NCBI GenBank assembly: GCA_016782825.1
Contig: JADHXT010000228.1
Span: forward strand, 1 to 6,191
Length of the DNA: 6,191 nucleotides
Direction of reading: 5' to 3'
Source: Candidatus Brocadiia bacterium
GTDB lineage: Bacteria > Planctomycetota > PUPC01 > DSUN01
Shown here: positions 5,974 through 6,191 of the stretch, piece by piece
Position numbering within the stretch: position 1 is the first letter of the stretch
Layout of the letters: each line of letters opens with the position of its first letter
The notes under the pieces: generated by a model
The model's database searches: none
What the model was told of the DNA's origin: nothing
The model's input: the letters and a program-made list of their open reading frames with translations, nothing else
Made by a program: the position numbers and the translations under genes

Positions 5974-5996
5974 CCCCCGTGCGACGCGACTATAAT
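5968..5996 (+). promoter_or_regulatory. Sigma-70-type promoter for the CvpA-family gene
   Basis: TTGACT (5968-5973) and a perfect TATAAT (5991-5996) with a 17-bp spacer, the same hexamers and spacing as the radA promoter. The predicted start near 6003 gives a leader of about 62 nt before the ATG at 6065. Confidence 0.8.
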
Positions 5997-6001
5997 CGGC
6001 C

Positions 6002-6025
6002 ACGCCACGTCACACCGCGTGGCGT
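6002..6025 (+). other. 8-bp hairpin at the predicted 5' end of the cvpA transcript
   Basis: ACGCCACG (6002-6009) and CGTGGCGT (6018-6025) are perfect reverse complements around an 8-base loop. The stem starts at the predicted transcription start (about 6003) of the promoter just upstream. Only three T bases end the right arm region (6025-6027), too few for an intrinsic terminator. It may be an mRNA-stabilising 5' stem or an operator; function is inferred only. Confidence 0.5.
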
Positions 6026-6064
6026 TTGTGCTTCCCATGCCTCTCATCGTTGGGATCGGGCAGA

Positions 6065-6191
6065 ATGGCTTTTCTCGACCTGATCGTCTTGGTTCTCGTG
6101 TTGCTCTTCCTGCTGCACGGGCTGTGGCGGGGGCTCCTGCGCAAGCTGGCGGGGATCGCCGCGCTGGTGGGCGCGTGTCTGGCGGTCGGCT
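6065..6191 (+). CDS. cvpA: CvpA-family inner-membrane protein, N-terminal part (3' end outside window)
   Basis: Only 42 residues are present before the window ends. They show the typical CvpA start: a short N-terminus with D5, a hydrophobic first helix (about 6-17), the family-like turn H-G-L-W-R-G-L-L-R-K-L (18-28), and the start of a second helix rich in Ala, Leu and Gly. CvpA proteins are small (about 160-230 aa) four-helix inner-membrane proteins. In E. coli, cvpA is needed for colicin V production, and the family is linked to envelope integrity; the molecular activity is not settled. The ATG at 6065 is chosen for the family match; the ribosome-binding site is weak (GGGATCGGG at 6052-6060). 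It is divergent from the MsbA-like exporter, and both have envelope roles. Confidence 0.8.
   Translation, partial: MAFLDLIVLVLVLLFLLHGLWRGLLRKLAGIAALVGACLAVG

Noticed and set aside
6037..6191. Alternative ATG at 6037 for the last gene
   Set aside because: It is in a different frame and gives an Arg/Gly/Ala-rich product without membrane helices, while the frame from 6065 matches the CvpA family.

Overview
This is a GC-rich bacterial window with tightly packed housekeeping genes. It holds five clear genes plus one cut at each edge. The organism is probably a Gram-negative (diderm) bacterium: it has a type II secretion/type IV pilus GspF-like protein, a predicted lipoprotein and an MsbA-like exporter. 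A Planctomycetota/PVC or similar deep-branching lineage is possible, but that is a low-confidence guess from gene style only. I see no phage, CRISPR, toxin-antitoxin or defence system.

Left half (1-3082, all + strand). The C-terminal part of a GspF/PilC-family inner-membrane protein ends at 612. It overlaps by one base (TGATG) with miaA (tRNA dimethylallyltransferase). radA (recombination/branch-migration ATPase) follows 45 bp later. A near-consensus sigma-70-type promoter for radA has its -35 box inside the last codons and stop of miaA, so radA can be transcribed independently of the gspF-miaA unit.

Middle (3001-3968). Another well-formed promoter drives a 221-aa predicted lipoprotein with a CsgG/LpoB-like alpha/beta pattern. 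It converges on the ABC exporter gene. The whole space between the two stop codons is one imperfect inverted-repeat element of about 220 bp: 22-bp outer arms matching 20/22, a second nested inverted repeat, and TA at both edges. The TAG stops of both flanking genes lie exactly at its two ends. This MITE-like element is the most unusual feature in the window.

Right half (3966-6191). A complete MsbA-like half-transporter (ABC exporter, - strand) is transcribed divergently from a CvpA-family membrane protein gene that runs off the right edge. The 263-bp divergent region holds two back-to-back promoters whose -35 boxes form a perfect inverted repeat 5 bp apart. Each predicted transcript begins at or next to an 8-bp hairpin, and the exporter leader carries a further perfect 10-bp hairpin.

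All four promoters I can recognise have a 17-bp spacer and TTGACT or TTGAGA as -35, so the housekeeping sigma factor of this organism appears to use the standard consensus. No canonical intrinsic terminator (GC hairpin plus T-run) is visible anywhere.
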